The notes beneath the pieces were generated by a model that was not told the origin of the DNA, ran no database searches, and was given only the letters and a program-made list of their open reading frames with translations. From the NCBI GenBank assembly GCA_016800925.1, contig JABCPU010000014.1, positions 186,001 to 250,000 of the forward strand: a stretch of DNA of 64,000 nt, read 5' to 3'. Positions 33,453 through 45,148 of this stretch are shown one piece after another. Source of the DNA: Suillus spraguei (Eukaryota; Basidiomycota; Agaricomycetes; Boletales; Suillaceae). Position 1 is the stretch's first letter; every line of letters begins with the position of its first letter. The position numbers were made by a program, and so were the translations under genes.

Positions 33453-34353
33453 CTATGATTGCCTCATTAAGATGGACCACAAAGGGGATGGAGAGACCAC
33501 ACCGTTATTAGATTTATACTCCATGATGGTCGATGGAGGAAGGTTGAGCACAGAGCGTAAAGTATCCCTTCCACACCAATCAGACCGTTGAAATTACGAA
33601 AAAAAAATTGCGAAATACGCACCGAATCTTCTCTCGCACCTTGGCATCCCCATCGACGCGATTCCACAAACTCACGATATCCTCACTCTGACGCACGCTG
33701 ATGGTGCATCCACAAATTTCTGGCCACCTCCATCCTCCCCTTCCCCATGTGTGCCACATTCATCAAACATGTCGCCCACGACACCCATAACGAGGTCCTC
33801 CCACACCCTGTCTGCTACTCCCTTACGCAATCGCACGATCCACTTCCCACCAGTACGGTTCAGGGGGTCTTCCCATACAGGCCTGCGAACACCCGCATGA
33901 AACAGTAGATAGTCCGTAGTGGGCAAGAGTGCAGAGGGGGGTGAAAGGTGAGTTTGAAGTCCCCAAAAAGATTCGACGCTGGAGAAGGAGGCAATCTTTT
34001 TGATGCCTTCTTCATAATTAGTGATTTTATTTCCCGGAGCGCGCTGTTGTCGGAACCAGAAGACCCATCTGGTGAAATAGACATCAGTCCCGGATGAGAA
34101 TGAGAAGGAAGCCACGAACATACGTATTCCGGAGAGGGTGAACGGGCAGCGGTGCGGGAACGTCGACGCCCCGGTCGCGCTCCTCGTGTGGCTGGTGTGC
34201 GACGGAAGTAGAGAAATGCCTACTTATAGGAGGTCGTGGTCGCGTCTCTGCTGGGATGATGGACGTGGTTGTGGTTGTGGTTGTGGTTGTACTAGATGCT
34301 GCATTTGCAAAACGAGTCTGGAATTGCGAGTGGTTCGAGAAGTAGCCAGCCAT
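33453..34353 (-). CDS. eIF4E-family cap-binding protein, class II (4EHP)-like, with a frame break
   Basis: Cap-binding proteins of this family recruit or repress capped mRNAs. The exon from 34353 has a serine/threonine-rich start with a nine-threonine run, then HPLRNT. After an intron come WVFWFRQQRAPGNKITNYEE, SVESFWGLQTHL, DYLLFHAGVRRPVWED and GGKWIVRLRKG, covering the cap-pocket tryptophans. Past GDMFDECG the expected WPEICGCTISVRQSEDIV is present but in another frame, so one base is gained or lost in the G-rich stretch about 33725-33765, and no GT-AG intron repairs it. The final exon gives VLNLPPSTIMEYKSNN. Either the assembly has an indel here or the gene is damaged. The class II call comes from that C-terminal wording. 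Confidence 0.78.
34265..34291. repeat. GTGGTT hexamer microsatellite
   Basis: About four units of GTGGTT on the plus strand encode the threonine run in the N-terminus of the eIF4E-like protein on the minus strand. Confidence 0.7.
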
Positions 34354-34747
34354 CGTGAGTAGGATAAATAAATGAATAAAATTGCGGGAAAAAAGAAATG
34401 TTAGATGTTAATGGAGTATGGAGGCCCGGGATCGGTCACTGAATGCAGAAAGAGAGGACGCTCGGTGAGTATGGACAGACAAAGTATGAACAAGATGGTA
34501 TCGTAGGTGATCGAGAAAAGCCAAGGATATTAAGATTAGTAAGCCGTAGTCTTGTCTCCTTTCACTCTCAACCACTACCACTGAATCTAGACTTCTGGGC
34601 CATCACGGCTAGGCAACCACAAAGTACTCATAGACAAGTACCTGCATAGAAACCACTTCGCTCGTTCAAGATACCATCGCATTATTAATACGCGTTCGCG
34701 TCCTCCATAGACCCACTATACCATCCATTCAAGATCTGAGCGGCACC
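34354..34747. promoter_or_regulatory. Divergent intergenic region between the eIF4E-like and acidic-protein genes
   Basis: This 394-bp stretch lies between two start codons on opposite strands and should contain both promoters. No site can be named with confidence. Confidence 0.4.
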
Positions 34748-35931
34748 ATGTTACACACCAGACACCAGTCCTCGTCGCCGCGTAAGTCAATGCGGGCATC
34801 CGAACCGCTTTCGTCCCTAGATCAGACCATGCCAAATGGAGCACATTCTCTGGCTCATGAACTCGCTGTTGCACTAATGCCTGAGCCCGGAGCTGGCTCG
34901 CGAATGCTCGCGGAGGAATTTGGGATTGAGTACGACGAAGGCGCGGAAGGCATTGATGAAGATGAATGCGCACTTAGAAATGAGGAGCATGAAGTGCACA
35001 TACCAGGGGACAGTCTGGCGAATGAGGTTAGAAGTAGCCTAGCTGATGAGATGGGGGGTTCTAGTTTGGCGGACGAACTTGGCGGGAGTGGAAACGCTGA
35101 TGAGGATGCCGATGAAGATGTTGAAGACAGTTTAGATGAGGACGATAACGATGACTCGCTTATCCCAAGAAGACGAGAGCAAGATGCTATGGAGATCCTC
35201 GCACAAAATCTCGCCTCAACAGATCAATTCCTTGCACATTTACGCGCCGTTGACGCTCTGCCTACTTTATCCTCCTCACACACCTCAGACGCTGCTCCAA
35301 GCGCACACATTCTAGAAAGGCTGGCATCGGACATGATCCGTGCCATTAACGAAGCCACAAAAGAGCGAGAAAGTCAGGTGCGCGAGCTCATTGCATATGA
35401 GCGCGAATTCCGCCGGCTTTCAACCGAGGTCGGCGGGAATGAGGTCCTTTGTGAGTTGGATGACATTGACGAGGGTGAGAGCGAGAGCGAACATGCGCTG
35501 ACGAAGCTAGACACTGTCACCGAGGAAGACGAACTTGAATCATCTTATGCACCCTCTCTACCTTCATCACCCAAAAAGCCCTCGTTCGCTGCACCCCAAC
35601 CCTCCAGTGCTGCTGCACCGCTGCCGCATCTGGTGCAGCTGCGAACACATACCGCGGCACTGCTCTCATCACTCACCACGATATCAGAGCAGGCCAAGTG
35701 AATGGAGCTGCTACAGCAGATTCGGGTCGGCGGATTCGTGCACTGAAGAACCGTTTTGGTGGGTTGCGCGTGGAGTGGGAAGGCGCGGAGCGCAGTCGCG
35801 GACGAATCGAGCAGTGGGAGCAGGAAGGCGCAGACCTCAATTGCAGAAGAGTTGCAGAGGAGCACATGATCGCATTCCAACAGGCAATAGATGAAGCAGG
35901 GGTCAAGACACAGGCGATTATGGCGCGGTAG
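34748..35931 (+). CDS. Acidic coiled-coil protein of unknown function, with an apparent frame break
   Basis: The start at 34748 gives 317 residues with SLAHELAVALMPEPGAGSRM, a repeated SLADE motif (SLANE, SLADE, SLADE) and a long acidic tract. A helical segment follows (MEILAQNLASTDQFLAHLRA; MIRAINEATKERESQVRELI). The frame closes at 35699, yet from 35698 the next frame continues as a helical, charged stretch (RIRALKNRFGGLRVEWEGAE; EEHMIAFQQAIDEAGVK) to 35931. One base seems to be missing in CAGGCCAAGTGAATG near 35695, and no intron of usable length fits. I do not recognise the family. The helical C-terminus and acidic middle suggest a scaffold or nuclear protein. Confidence 0.65.
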
Positions 35932-36320
35932 ACGGTATGATGCAGAATGGACTTGACCATGCACCAGTATCGCTACATATCTATTCACATTCACTCACTC
36001 GTACTACAATACTATACCAGCACATCATTTATATTTTGCTTGTAGAACTGACCAGTCCAACATCGGTCATCGATACAGCACTTCTTTTCGGAGCCTTACA
36101 TTGTGGCCTAGCAGAGTTTCAGTACTTCCGCTATATTTGGTAATAGTTGGCCGCAACAACCACGATTGCTTTAGTTAGTGGCTGTGCCATGACGTCCTGT
36201 GCATACATGCCAGATTGAGCATTCACTTAAAGTACAGACAACGACTGAAGAAATGTAATAATAATTGAGTAAAAAACGCGTGATAGATACTACAGGGAGA
36301 GTCGAGACAGCCTAGTTTTA
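35932..36320. other. Intergenic stretch
   Basis: This is the shared 3' region of two convergent genes. I see nothing beyond A/T-rich DNA. Confidence 0.45.
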
Positions 36321-36790
36321 CTAGTTGCGCAAGTTGTATACCTTCGTGCCATAGTATACACCCGCAGCACTGCTCGTCGCAGCAAGCACGACGGGTACTG
36401 GGCCCTTAGTAATGCGGGGAAGAGATGAAAGCAGAAGCAGAGCCGAAGCACCTACAAGAACAAAGGTCATTATATATGTGAGGGTTTTAGGGAAGGCAAC
36501 GTACCCAAAGCACCCTCCAACCCATTTGGCGCGCCTTTCCTGATGACATCTGCACTCCACAGGTACAAGAGACCAACGCTAGAGCATAGGAGTTCGCAAA
36601 AATATGCCTTTATGATACCGGAGAACGACTCACCCAACACCAGCGACGAGTGAAGGAACCGAACGAGTTTTTGCATACCCAGTTATGCCGCCGATGATAC
36701 AGAGGGCGCCCATGGTGTATGCAGGGAATGCAGACTGGATAAATTTGCTATGAATGATAATTTTATATAAACAAAATGAGATCTCACCAT
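36321..36790 (-). CDS. TMEM14-family small membrane protein
   Basis: The start codon at 36790-36788 is followed directly by an intron (ATG|GTGAGA), so the first coding exon holds only methionine. The next exons give SAFPAYTMGALCIIGGITGY, AKTRSVPSLVAGVG, then GLLYLWSADVIRKGAPNGLE and ASALLLLSSLPRITKGPVPV, VLAATSSAAGVYYGTKVY. This is about 105 residues with four hydrophobic segments, the size and layout of TMEM14 proteins. The animal member TMEM14C sits in the mitochondrial inner membrane and serves haem precursor transport; the fungal role is unproven. Confidence 0.88.
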
Positions 36791-36988
36791 TGTGTAAAGT
36801 GAGGAGGATAAGACGAAGTTGGAAGTAAGGTGGACAGTTGAAATCGTGCTTTGATTTGCCTTTAATTCGGACGACCGTGTGAACGTTTACCCCCAGCAAT
36901 TTCCAACTCCGCGTCACTTAGCTTCCATTCAATATTGATGTAAAATAAATAATATATATTCATCTTGTCGCCAGCTGGACTACATAGT
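36791..36988. promoter_or_regulatory. Shared promoter between TMEM14 and MED4 genes
   Basis: Only 198 bp separate the two divergent start codons, so the promoters must overlap. The stretch near 36940-36960 is a run of A/T (AATAAATAATATATAT) that could hold TATA-like elements. Confidence 0.45.
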
Positions 36989-37858
36989 ATGGATGCCCAG
37001 CTCCTTGCACCGCTCGCGCAACTTACTACTCTTTCCCAAACACTCTTCCTTTCGTTATCTCAGCAGCCTTCGCAAAAACAAGTCCCCCCACCTCCTCTAA
37101 GCTCATTCGCAGCTGTCGATACTGAGCTGCAAACAGCACTGACAACAGCGGCGGCACATCAGCGCCGACAGGCACGTATTGTCGCGTTACAGCAGGAGCT
37201 ATTGGAGGTGGATGCTCGATGGCGCGCTGTGTGTGAGGCATTGGAAGAGGGGAGGAAGGTATTGGACGAGATCGTGAAGGAGGGCGATAAGCGTGTAGAT
37301 TGCATAAGAAAGGCGAAGGAGGGTTCGTGGTCCATTTTTTATCAGGTTGAAATTAAACTGGTACACACATCAAGCTGCAATTCCCTATCCCGAATTACTT
37401 GCATATGCACAAAGCCTTAGCACCTTTACGAGCGCGCCGCCAGGCTTGACCAATATACCCGAGCCGGGTGCCGTGGGTCCTGTGCCTCTATTCTTCCCGC
37501 CATTCCCGAATGAGGAGAAGATGCGCCGTGGCAGGCTGAATGTGGAGCGTCCACTGGGTGGACTCGGGGAGAACCATAGCGTGAGGGGTGAGTGGTTCTT
37601 CGATAACAAGCTTATTCTACTAGTGGTGGGATTTTGTCTGCCCGTGGTCTTATGTTTGGTTCAAATTTGTATTGTGTTTTATAACTGGCATTTTTTCCTT
37701 CTGTGCCCTCAAATTGAACTAACGCATGAGCAGCGCCAGAGCCGTCGCCTTCACCTGTCCAGACTCGCGAGCGCCCAGGTGTGAATCCTTACCGTCACGA
37801 TACGCGTCCACAGCTGGCTGTGTTCGACCTCGATCTCGACCTCAATCCAGATCTATGA
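36989..37858 (+). CDS. Mediator complex subunit 4
   Basis: MED4 is a middle-module subunit of Mediator, which links activators to RNA polymerase II. The start MDAQLLAPLAQLTTLSQTLF was chosen over one eight codons upstream because it begins the conserved helix. A coiled helical region follows (HQRRQARIVALQQELLEVDA). Across an intron comes the diagnostic IPYPELLAYAQSLSTFTSAP, then PFPNEEKMRRGRLN. A second intron leads to EPSPSPVQTRERPGVNPYRH and an acidic end, LDLDLDLNPDL. The protein is about 220 residues, within the usual range. Confidence 0.87.
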
Positions 37859-38449
37859 TCTGAATTGTGTCGCTATGACAACTCGTTAGGCACTGCCAGT
37901 GAGCCCTGCTGTGTTCGGTTTATTGTTTTGTCTAGCTCAATGATATTTGTGCGCAAATTCAAGGTAGTAGTCCCTTCAATAACACGAAATTGACAATCAG
38001 ATACACAGTTTTGTGAGGCCGGAGAACTACTAATATACATCCTCTCAGCCTATGAAATTAGTTACAGCATTTATGAGACTGCCAAATGTAATGTCTATCC
38101 AGTGTCTATCGTGCCCAATCTTACATACATAAACGTTAAGTTACCATAGCCGACTTTTCAACTAGTACCATTGATTCGGTATACACTCAATTTCTAGGTC
38201 CATGCGCAATATGTGAATGCGGGGTATGAGATGTTAGCTTCCTTCCAGTACCTCCTTAACTGCCCCTCAATAATTTAAGTAATGTCAATATATAAGCACT
38301 ATCGATAATTTCCTCAGTCCTGTGAATGAATGAAAGCGTGGTCACAGGAAGGTGAAAAGAGGGATGTCAGGAAGAATAGTGTATCACGATGCAGCGCCTA
38401 AGCTTACCGCAGGGTATAGCATAGGAAGACATGCTATAGCGAACAAGCA
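37859..38449. other. Intergenic stretch between convergent genes
   Basis: This 591-bp stretch is A/T-rich, with no open frame, repeat or RNA gene that I can support. Confidence 0.5.
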
Positions 38450-39273
38450 TCAGTTGTCTGCCCCTTTTGCCTTGCGAAGGATTTCTAGCCCTTCAGTCTT
38501 TGCCTCCATTAGGGAGGTGACCTTTGAGCTTTCCCTAGAGATTTCCTGGAGATCCCCATGCAAAACTAGTGGTGCTGCAGGTATAGGTGCAGACTTGGAC
38601 CGTTTCACCATTTTGGCTAGCAACCCCGACACACCACCTATACTGTGTCTCTTTCTGCGGTGCTCCTCATCGGCACGGATCTTGGCCTCTTCAAACTTGC
38701 GACCCCATATAACAAGTTGTCTGCGAAATCCAATGTTTGGCGCAACTATTCCACGCTTTGCTTGGACATGCTTAATGGTTTCCAAAGCGTGCATTGGTGT
38801 TGTTGCGACAAGATAAGCACAAATCAAGATAGGTGATCTCGAAATCCCCTGGAAACAGTGGACCTACGAGCGATGCCTCTATTGGTTCCTACACGATAAG
38901 ACCTTAGCAATCCAAGGCGCACCAAGACTTTCGTATCTTCTTTATCCAATGCCTCCTTCATAAACTTCACGACGGGATCAAACCATCTGCAGATTTGCTC
39001 TTCAGCTGCGTCGCGCACGGGAACATGGAGGACCTGGATGTGCGGTGGAAATATGTCTGTGATATCGAATTCGATAGCAGATACGATGTGTGTGATGCCA
39101 AGGCTTGCAAGTTTGCCTGGTGTGCGAGCAGTGTAATAGTCTGTGAGATAGAGACGAGGAGTTATAGATGTTACTGCGCGTCCGTGTGACGGGTCTGCAT
39201 CATCCCGTGGGCGTCGAGAAGTTGTCTTCTGGATGAGTGAGGATTGCCATGAGGATGAAGGGAAGGATATCAT
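38450..39273 (-). CDS. Dual-specificity protein phosphatase
   Basis: Two exons (39273-38923 and 38863-38450) join in frame to give 254 residues. SITPRLYLTDYYTARTPGKL and GITHIVSAIEFDITDIFPPH lead to the active-site loop, rebuilt across the intron as VLVHCFQGISRS. This has the HCx5R signature with nucleophile Cys and phosphate-binding Arg. ICAYLVATTPMHALETIKHV and NIGFRRQLVIWGRKFEEAKI follow, as in DUSPs. The C-terminal 70 residues are a basic, low-conservation extension. The substrate is unknown; small DUSPs act on MAP kinases or RNA 5' ends. Confidence 0.87.
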
Positions 39274-40438
39274 GATCTAGGATGGTGTAAAAGGAGGAGT
39301 AGCTTCAGTCGTACAACGACGAAGCTGCTCCGATTGGAATTATAGGTCCAGGTGGACTTCCGGATCAACTGGACGCCCCGATAAACAAGACCTATGAAGG
39401 TTACTCAGCTGCCGTAACTCATTAGGCAGATTGCATATGCCAAACAACCATAAATACAACTCGAAGCGCTTAAATTTGGCGGGCATCAAAAGGACCGTCG
39501 ATGTGTTTAGCATTACTCCTGCATTTCACAGGCTCTCACAGGCCATAAGGTTGTAGCAACTCTTGGTCGGAATGGCAGGAGCCTCACTAGGCGAGTCGAC
39601 GATATACGGCAGCCGAAGTTCACAGGCAGTAGATAACACACAATAATGCAATGTATGTGATATGATATTTCGATAACCTAAGCCATATGTAGTAGTTATG
39701 GCAGGCAATACACGACGTGCCAAGTGTGTGGCATGTCTCTGGATACCAGAGATGAAAGCGTACTGGAAGCTTGCTCGCAACTGAATCATGATGTAGCTTT
39801 TTGCTCAGCCCGTGCTTTCCGCTGATACACAACATCAGCAAAGTCAATTGCTGGAATTTTCAGAAGTCAACCCACCGATCCATTAAGAGCGTAAAGCGCA
39901 TTCTTGCGGTACTATGTGTGCTTGAGCGCTCATAATATAGAATCAGCCACCTAGAAACATACCTTTGGGTCAACCTATAAAGAAAAGTGAGCCCTGGAGC
40001 AGAGATTGAATATTATTTTGACAACGTACCCCCTCAGCGATCGAGACCGGTTAGTTTGTGGCCTTCTGATACCATTGCGGTGTGCCTTGCGGTTCTGGTT
40101 GTGGTTGGTGTGGCTTTGCAACTTTCAGTTGGATGAATATCTACGAAACTACTAAACGCACTTTTTAGACTTGGCCATGGCGTCGACGTTGACTTGAGGC
40201 TTGGACTTAAACAATTCAATGTGAATATTAATGACGGCGTTGGAATCAGGTATATCGAATGATGTGGCTGAAGAACTATCTAGTTGACTGTCCCACGGTT
40301 AGGCAAACCCCGGAGGCACCCATTTAGACTCGAGTCCGCCGGCTTGTTGCTTCGGTAAGTGGGATTAGTAATACGTGACTTCTTACAACATTTCGAGTTG
40401 TAGGAACTCGTTTAGTACTATATATCGTTCAAACCACC
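39274..40438. other. Intergenic stretch upstream of two divergent genes
   Basis: This is about 1.17 kb between the phosphatase and PHF5A start codons. Minus-strand frames at 39526-39847 and 40034-40219 overlap or lack domain wording, so I do not call them. Confidence 0.45.
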
Positions 40439-41049
40439 ATGTCGAAACATCACCCCGGTGAGTATTCTTTCCTGTGACGCTAGATCAGAAAATTAAATAA
40501 ATTGATATAGATTTAATCATGTGCCGGCGCCAGCCTGGCATTGGTGAGTACATCATAAATCGATCCGGCAGTGATGCTGCTAATCTTATGAATACTTCAG
40601 CTATTGGTAGATTGTGTGAAAAGTGTGATGGTAAATGGTGCGCCAAGCGATGCTATTTTTTGTGCCATCAACTAATACGCAGAGACTTAGTCCCGTCTGT
40701 GATTCATACGTCCGACCTGAAACGCTCGTCCGGATATGTGACGAGTGTAACTTTGGTACATATGGAGGAAGGTGTATTATCTGTGGATCACCAGGTGCGT
40801 TACAACTACTTGTGCGTTTAGCTCATAGATCAAATGGATTCTCGTAGGTATATCAGATGCATACTACTGTGCAGAGTGCACACGATTAGAAAAGGACAGA
40901 GACGGATGTCCGAAGATCGTGAACTTAGGTGCTAGTAGGACAGATTTATTCTATGAGAGACGCAGATTAGGTCAGTCTGGTGTGGTTGAAAAGTTTATTG
41001 TCAGCTGCTAACACAGTCCTTGTCCCATCCAGGCTTTAAGAAGAGTTAG
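40439..41049 (+). CDS. PHF5A/Rds3, SF3b complex zinc-knot protein
   Basis: This small SF3b subunit helps U2 snRNP recognise the branch point. Six exons give [82 protein letters not shown], and [25 protein letters not shown]. The CxxC pairs that bind three zinc ions are all present. At about 110 residues it equals the nearly invariant eukaryotic length. The last intron lies only four codons before the stop. Confidence 0.93.
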
Positions 41050-41197
41050 CCTTAGACGTACTACACTTTTCGTGCGACTTTATCTATGAGTTGCAGCAGA
41101 TTTGGTACTTGTATTACATTACGTAAAGACAGGGTAGGCAGGCATGCAATCGATTTGCTCCCGGACATTAAGAATATATATATATATCGGCATACAT

Positions 41198-44100
41198 CTA
41201 ACAGTACACTGGGAAACCGATAATAGGCGGGCTGTCGTTGGGATTTTCCAGGTTTGCAATTTGCCTATGTCATCATTAGTTTACATCCCACGAACGCTGT
41301 AAGAACAACACACCGGAATTGAACCATGTCGACCTGCTTCATGTATTAGTAGATGGATAAAGTAGGATACGGAAAACGTACAGGTGCCTTGAATACAACA
41401 AATATGTGCGTCTGGTCGTGAGTGTCAAGAGATTCACATTCTCCACAGAGGTCTTTCGCGCAATACGCGCAACGGTACCATGCTCCTTGAATACGCTCCA
41501 GACAGCGATCGCAGAGCGCTGTGGAGTGAACTAAATGATAGAGATACTCTGGATCTCCAATATGAGTGTGAAAACTTATCATGTATGGTCGACAAACCTT
41601 GTGGATCTGCATTGGGTGCGAGGCCGCCAACAGGACCTGCTGGTACCTTATACCTACTAACGTGTCACTGAAATCACCTTAATGCATTGTTACAGTTCAA
41701 AGCTCACAGTTTCGGAAGGAAACCAGACGGTGACTCGAGTTGTACATGAACAGGTTTCGGTATCTTGAAAAAAGAGTGCATCGGGTCATGGATGGCATAT
41801 GACTTCCTCTCGCATGATTGGCACTTAAAATTGTGATGAGAAAAGTGTTTGTGTAATATCGGTGTACAAACCAAGCTATATCCAGTGGGTGAAGAGGGGC
41901 ATGTAGTACATTGATATCGTATGCCGATTATTATCTGGAAAGTCGTCAGACCTTCATGGCGAAGTAAGATTATGGAGACCAAACCTGGTTGCAGCCTCTG
42001 CAGGACAGGTGATGGTTCGGGGATTCGCCATTGAGCGCACTGTGTCTCGAGCCAACGACCGTCTGAGCATATGAGGAATATACAGATCCTGGTTTTGAGC
42101 GGGATGCGGTCAAAACATGTGCTGCGTCCCTGCCTGTCCATAAGTGGATGGCACGACGGCTGGCTGTTTGCACTTCTGTTGTTTCAAGTGGATAGGGTAT
42201 CTCGAAAAAACGTGAGCAATGTGTTCGATCCTGAGAAAGATGAAAAATACCTTTATCATAATATGCGAGGATATGTGCCCCCCGTCTGAGGAGTCCAAGT
42301 TGCCTGGAAGTCCTGCAGACTCGCAATTGGAGCAAATGTCAACGGAGTCGCAGATTGCGCAGTGGAATCGAGCACCAAGGATATCTTGCAAACAACTGAA
42401 ATTCATCAGGTACTGTAAGCATGCCGGTATAGGTTACCCACTGTGCACACTTGACGCCTGGATGTTTCATGGCTACAAACGTAGCGGTGAGAGAGGGCAT
42501 CCAATTGTTGCTGAAAACGCTCACATCGTTCCTCATTATTGTCGTTTGTCATTATCATCGGCAGAGCGTGTGAGTATTCTGGTTCACTTCTAGACCTAAC
42601 AGGCTTCTCCGTAACTACCAGGAATGCATGTGAAGGGTGTATATCGTGGACTTGGCTGCCCAGCCATGTATTAGCTCAGTCTATGTCGCACAAAAAGCCA
42701 CTCGCCTGTAACACGCTCGACATAAATTGAATTTCTGACATGATGCACATTTATACCGCAGGTTCACGATCGCTGAATTGCATGTTGAACATTTACAGGC
42801 ATGCATATCGTCTTGCTCTGTGAAGAATGGAGGTAAAGATATCGCTCTGAAGTCGCATATTCCATTGGATGCTTACCCACATCTTCCCATCCATGATGGC
42901 CCCAGACCTTTTCAAAATATGCATGTCTAAGTTGGCCTTTCTGTCTTGGCGCAGAACGACTCCACGAAGATAAATCAGTTTCCCCAGTCGTGAATTCCGC
43001 ACCTGATCCATTCCGCCGCTCCGTGCTTGCACGGAGTGCATGTATCACGCCAGCCGATTCGATGCATCCCGAGCATAGCTCAAAGCCCATAGTAGATGAC
43101 TCGGACTCATGGCGAAATCCGAAGCCTGATCGTACACTACACAACGTCGGGCTTGACGAAGAGGAACCGGGTAAGGAAGGGAGTGGCTTGTTGTGTTTGT
43201 GTTCGCTGCGCATCCGCAGTGATCCGCTTATTGTGACAGGGTCGAAGAATGTAGATGGGGAGGGCGAAGACGACAAAGATGTATGATGAGGAAGAGGGGG
43301 ATAAGAGTGGAATGGGTCTGTATCTCTGGCCTTTCCTTTACCTAGATCAGAATCTGAGCCGTTGTGAAGCACGATGCTTGCCAGGGGTTCCTTCTCGCCA
43401 CACACCGCACAGACGTATCGGATGCAATCTAGTATGGTTCCACAGTCTGAACAACTGGTGAGCGAGTCTGGAGGAGGTCCTGCGGGTGCGACAAACTGGA
43501 GTACTTCTGGTGGAATATCAGGGGCGATTGAGTATACTTGATCAGAATTGGAATTAGGTGGGGAAGAACGTTTGCATGAAGAAGGGGTGTCACTGGAACG
43601 ATCATTATCTGCTAGCTTTTGCTGCGAAGCAATCCACGTAAGCTGCATACTGTTTGGCCGTGGGGGCGATCCACCAAAGGGATGGACGTCATATTTGACA
43701 CTCAAATTGTCCTCGTAACCCGAATCATGTGTCGTAGAACTCGCACCAGTGTACGAGTAGTAGTATTTCCCACGAGGATCTCGTTCCAGCGCAAGATCCC
43801 CATCCATGTTGTTAGATGGAATGTGCTCGTCGGAATATATTAATGATATTGACCTCGAATCGGATTCTGAGGGCTCAGGTGTTGCCCCGAGCATGGATTT
43901 GATTGTGCGTGAATTTTGATCGCGCAACCACGCCGCTCCTCTGTCTTGAGCAGAACGCGCCAATGCTATTTCAACTGGTGTAGGAGAGCATGACCGGTGC
44001 GAAGGGGCTATCTCGGATGCTGACGCATCAGAATACTCCTGGAGTTTGAGCCGCTCGAATACAGCCGCAGGGGCTTCTGGGACGCATCCTTCGGTGAAAA

Positions 44101-44846
44101 GCTGGTGATGGTCTGCAAATGGACCCTCATCATGCATTGTCTGATCTCCCACCGCTGTAGAACCTCTTTGGGATACTGAACGATCGATAACACTGTTTTC
44201 GGGTATAGAATACGAGTCTGAATTTTTGACCCAGTCATCCGAACGCGATGTGGTAGGGTGTACCGTTGATCCTTTTGCGATGCGCCAATTGGTATCTCTC
44301 GAGCTCACTGTCACTGAATCATCATCAACTTCCCCTCCTCCTCCGGGCCAACTTAAATCGCCTTCGCTCCTGTTACGGCCCTTGTATTCTTCCATGCTGG
44401 CGAGACTTGATGTATCGCTTAAGCTTGGGCCATCGTAATCAACAGTGACGTGAACACGCAATGTTATTCGTCTACTTCCAAAGCTGCGGCCAGACAGAAT
44501 TGATGCTGCAGAGGAAATTGGAGGATCGTCAGACCCAGCCTGAAAGTATTGAATAGCTTCTGTGAGATCGGACTCTGTGGTGATATCGGTGATTTCGCCG
44601 TCATCGTCCTTGTATGCAATCACATATGAAGTCGCGTAAAGTGAAAAGCACTGTTCAACCTGACCAACGGTATGGGAATTAAAGAAGACAATGTGAATGA
44701 TAACCTTTAAGTATATGACCAAAGAGACGCACTCTATTTCTCAGCAGCTCGTATGAACAGTTCCTAGCGGAAGCAAAGCTTATCCGCTTGTTCCATCTGT
44801 CGAAGGCGCACTTCACGACTAAGGGTCTGTCTGGCCTGGCGTGCAT
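41198..44846 (-). CDS. PB1-domain protein with five ZZ-type zinc fingers (NBR1-like)
   Basis: The start at 44846 precedes a PB1 domain: RPDRPLVVKCAFDRWNKRIS, VEQCFSLYATSYVIAYKDDD and TDITTESDLTEAIQYFQAG. A serine-rich middle of about 330 residues follows. Then come five ZZ-type fingers: CSDCGTILDCIRYVCAVCGE, CSTCNSAIVNLRYKCASCQK, DILGARFHCAICDSVDICSN, IGIRYQCTTCPSSPTGYSLC and CDRCLERIQGAWYRCAYCAK. The end is KAPVDMVQFRQIANLENPND, then a short hydrophobic tail. Introns become frequent in the finger-rich half. PB1 plus ZZ is the layout of p62/NBR1 autophagy receptors, and fungal NBR1-type proteins have several ZZ. I do not see the NBR1 four-tryptophan domain, so autophagy function is inference. 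Exon joins around the third finger are uncertain. Confidence 0.82.
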
Positions 44847-45148
44847 GTTTCTTGCAGGTTGTGCAATCCCAGTGACCTTAGTAAGAGAACATATGTGACC
44901 TTCCAACCAAAGTAAGTGCACGCTCCGCAGTCAAGTCAGTGCTCAGTGCTTTCAGTGCTGACCGAATTCAGTAATTTGCAGTGCACTATAAAATGTCCTG
45001 GAAGCCCCCTATATATCTACTAGTTTCATCGAGCGAGCATTAAAGGATTTTTGTCTTGATATGAGTGCTTGAGCCTCTATATATATGACATTACAAACAA
45101 ACGAAGAACAAGAGATTGTACGCGCATATACAATAATGCCAAAAAGTA
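44847..45148. other. Intergenic stretch
   Basis: This lies between the start of the PB1-ZZ gene and the end of the HECT ligase gene on the same strand. Apart from the short word CAGTGCT repeated near 44940-44960, I see nothing. Confidence 0.4.

Noticed and set aside
39526..39847. Two overlapping minus-strand frames upstream of PHF5A
   Set aside because: They overlap in different frames, have no domain and no flanking exon signals.
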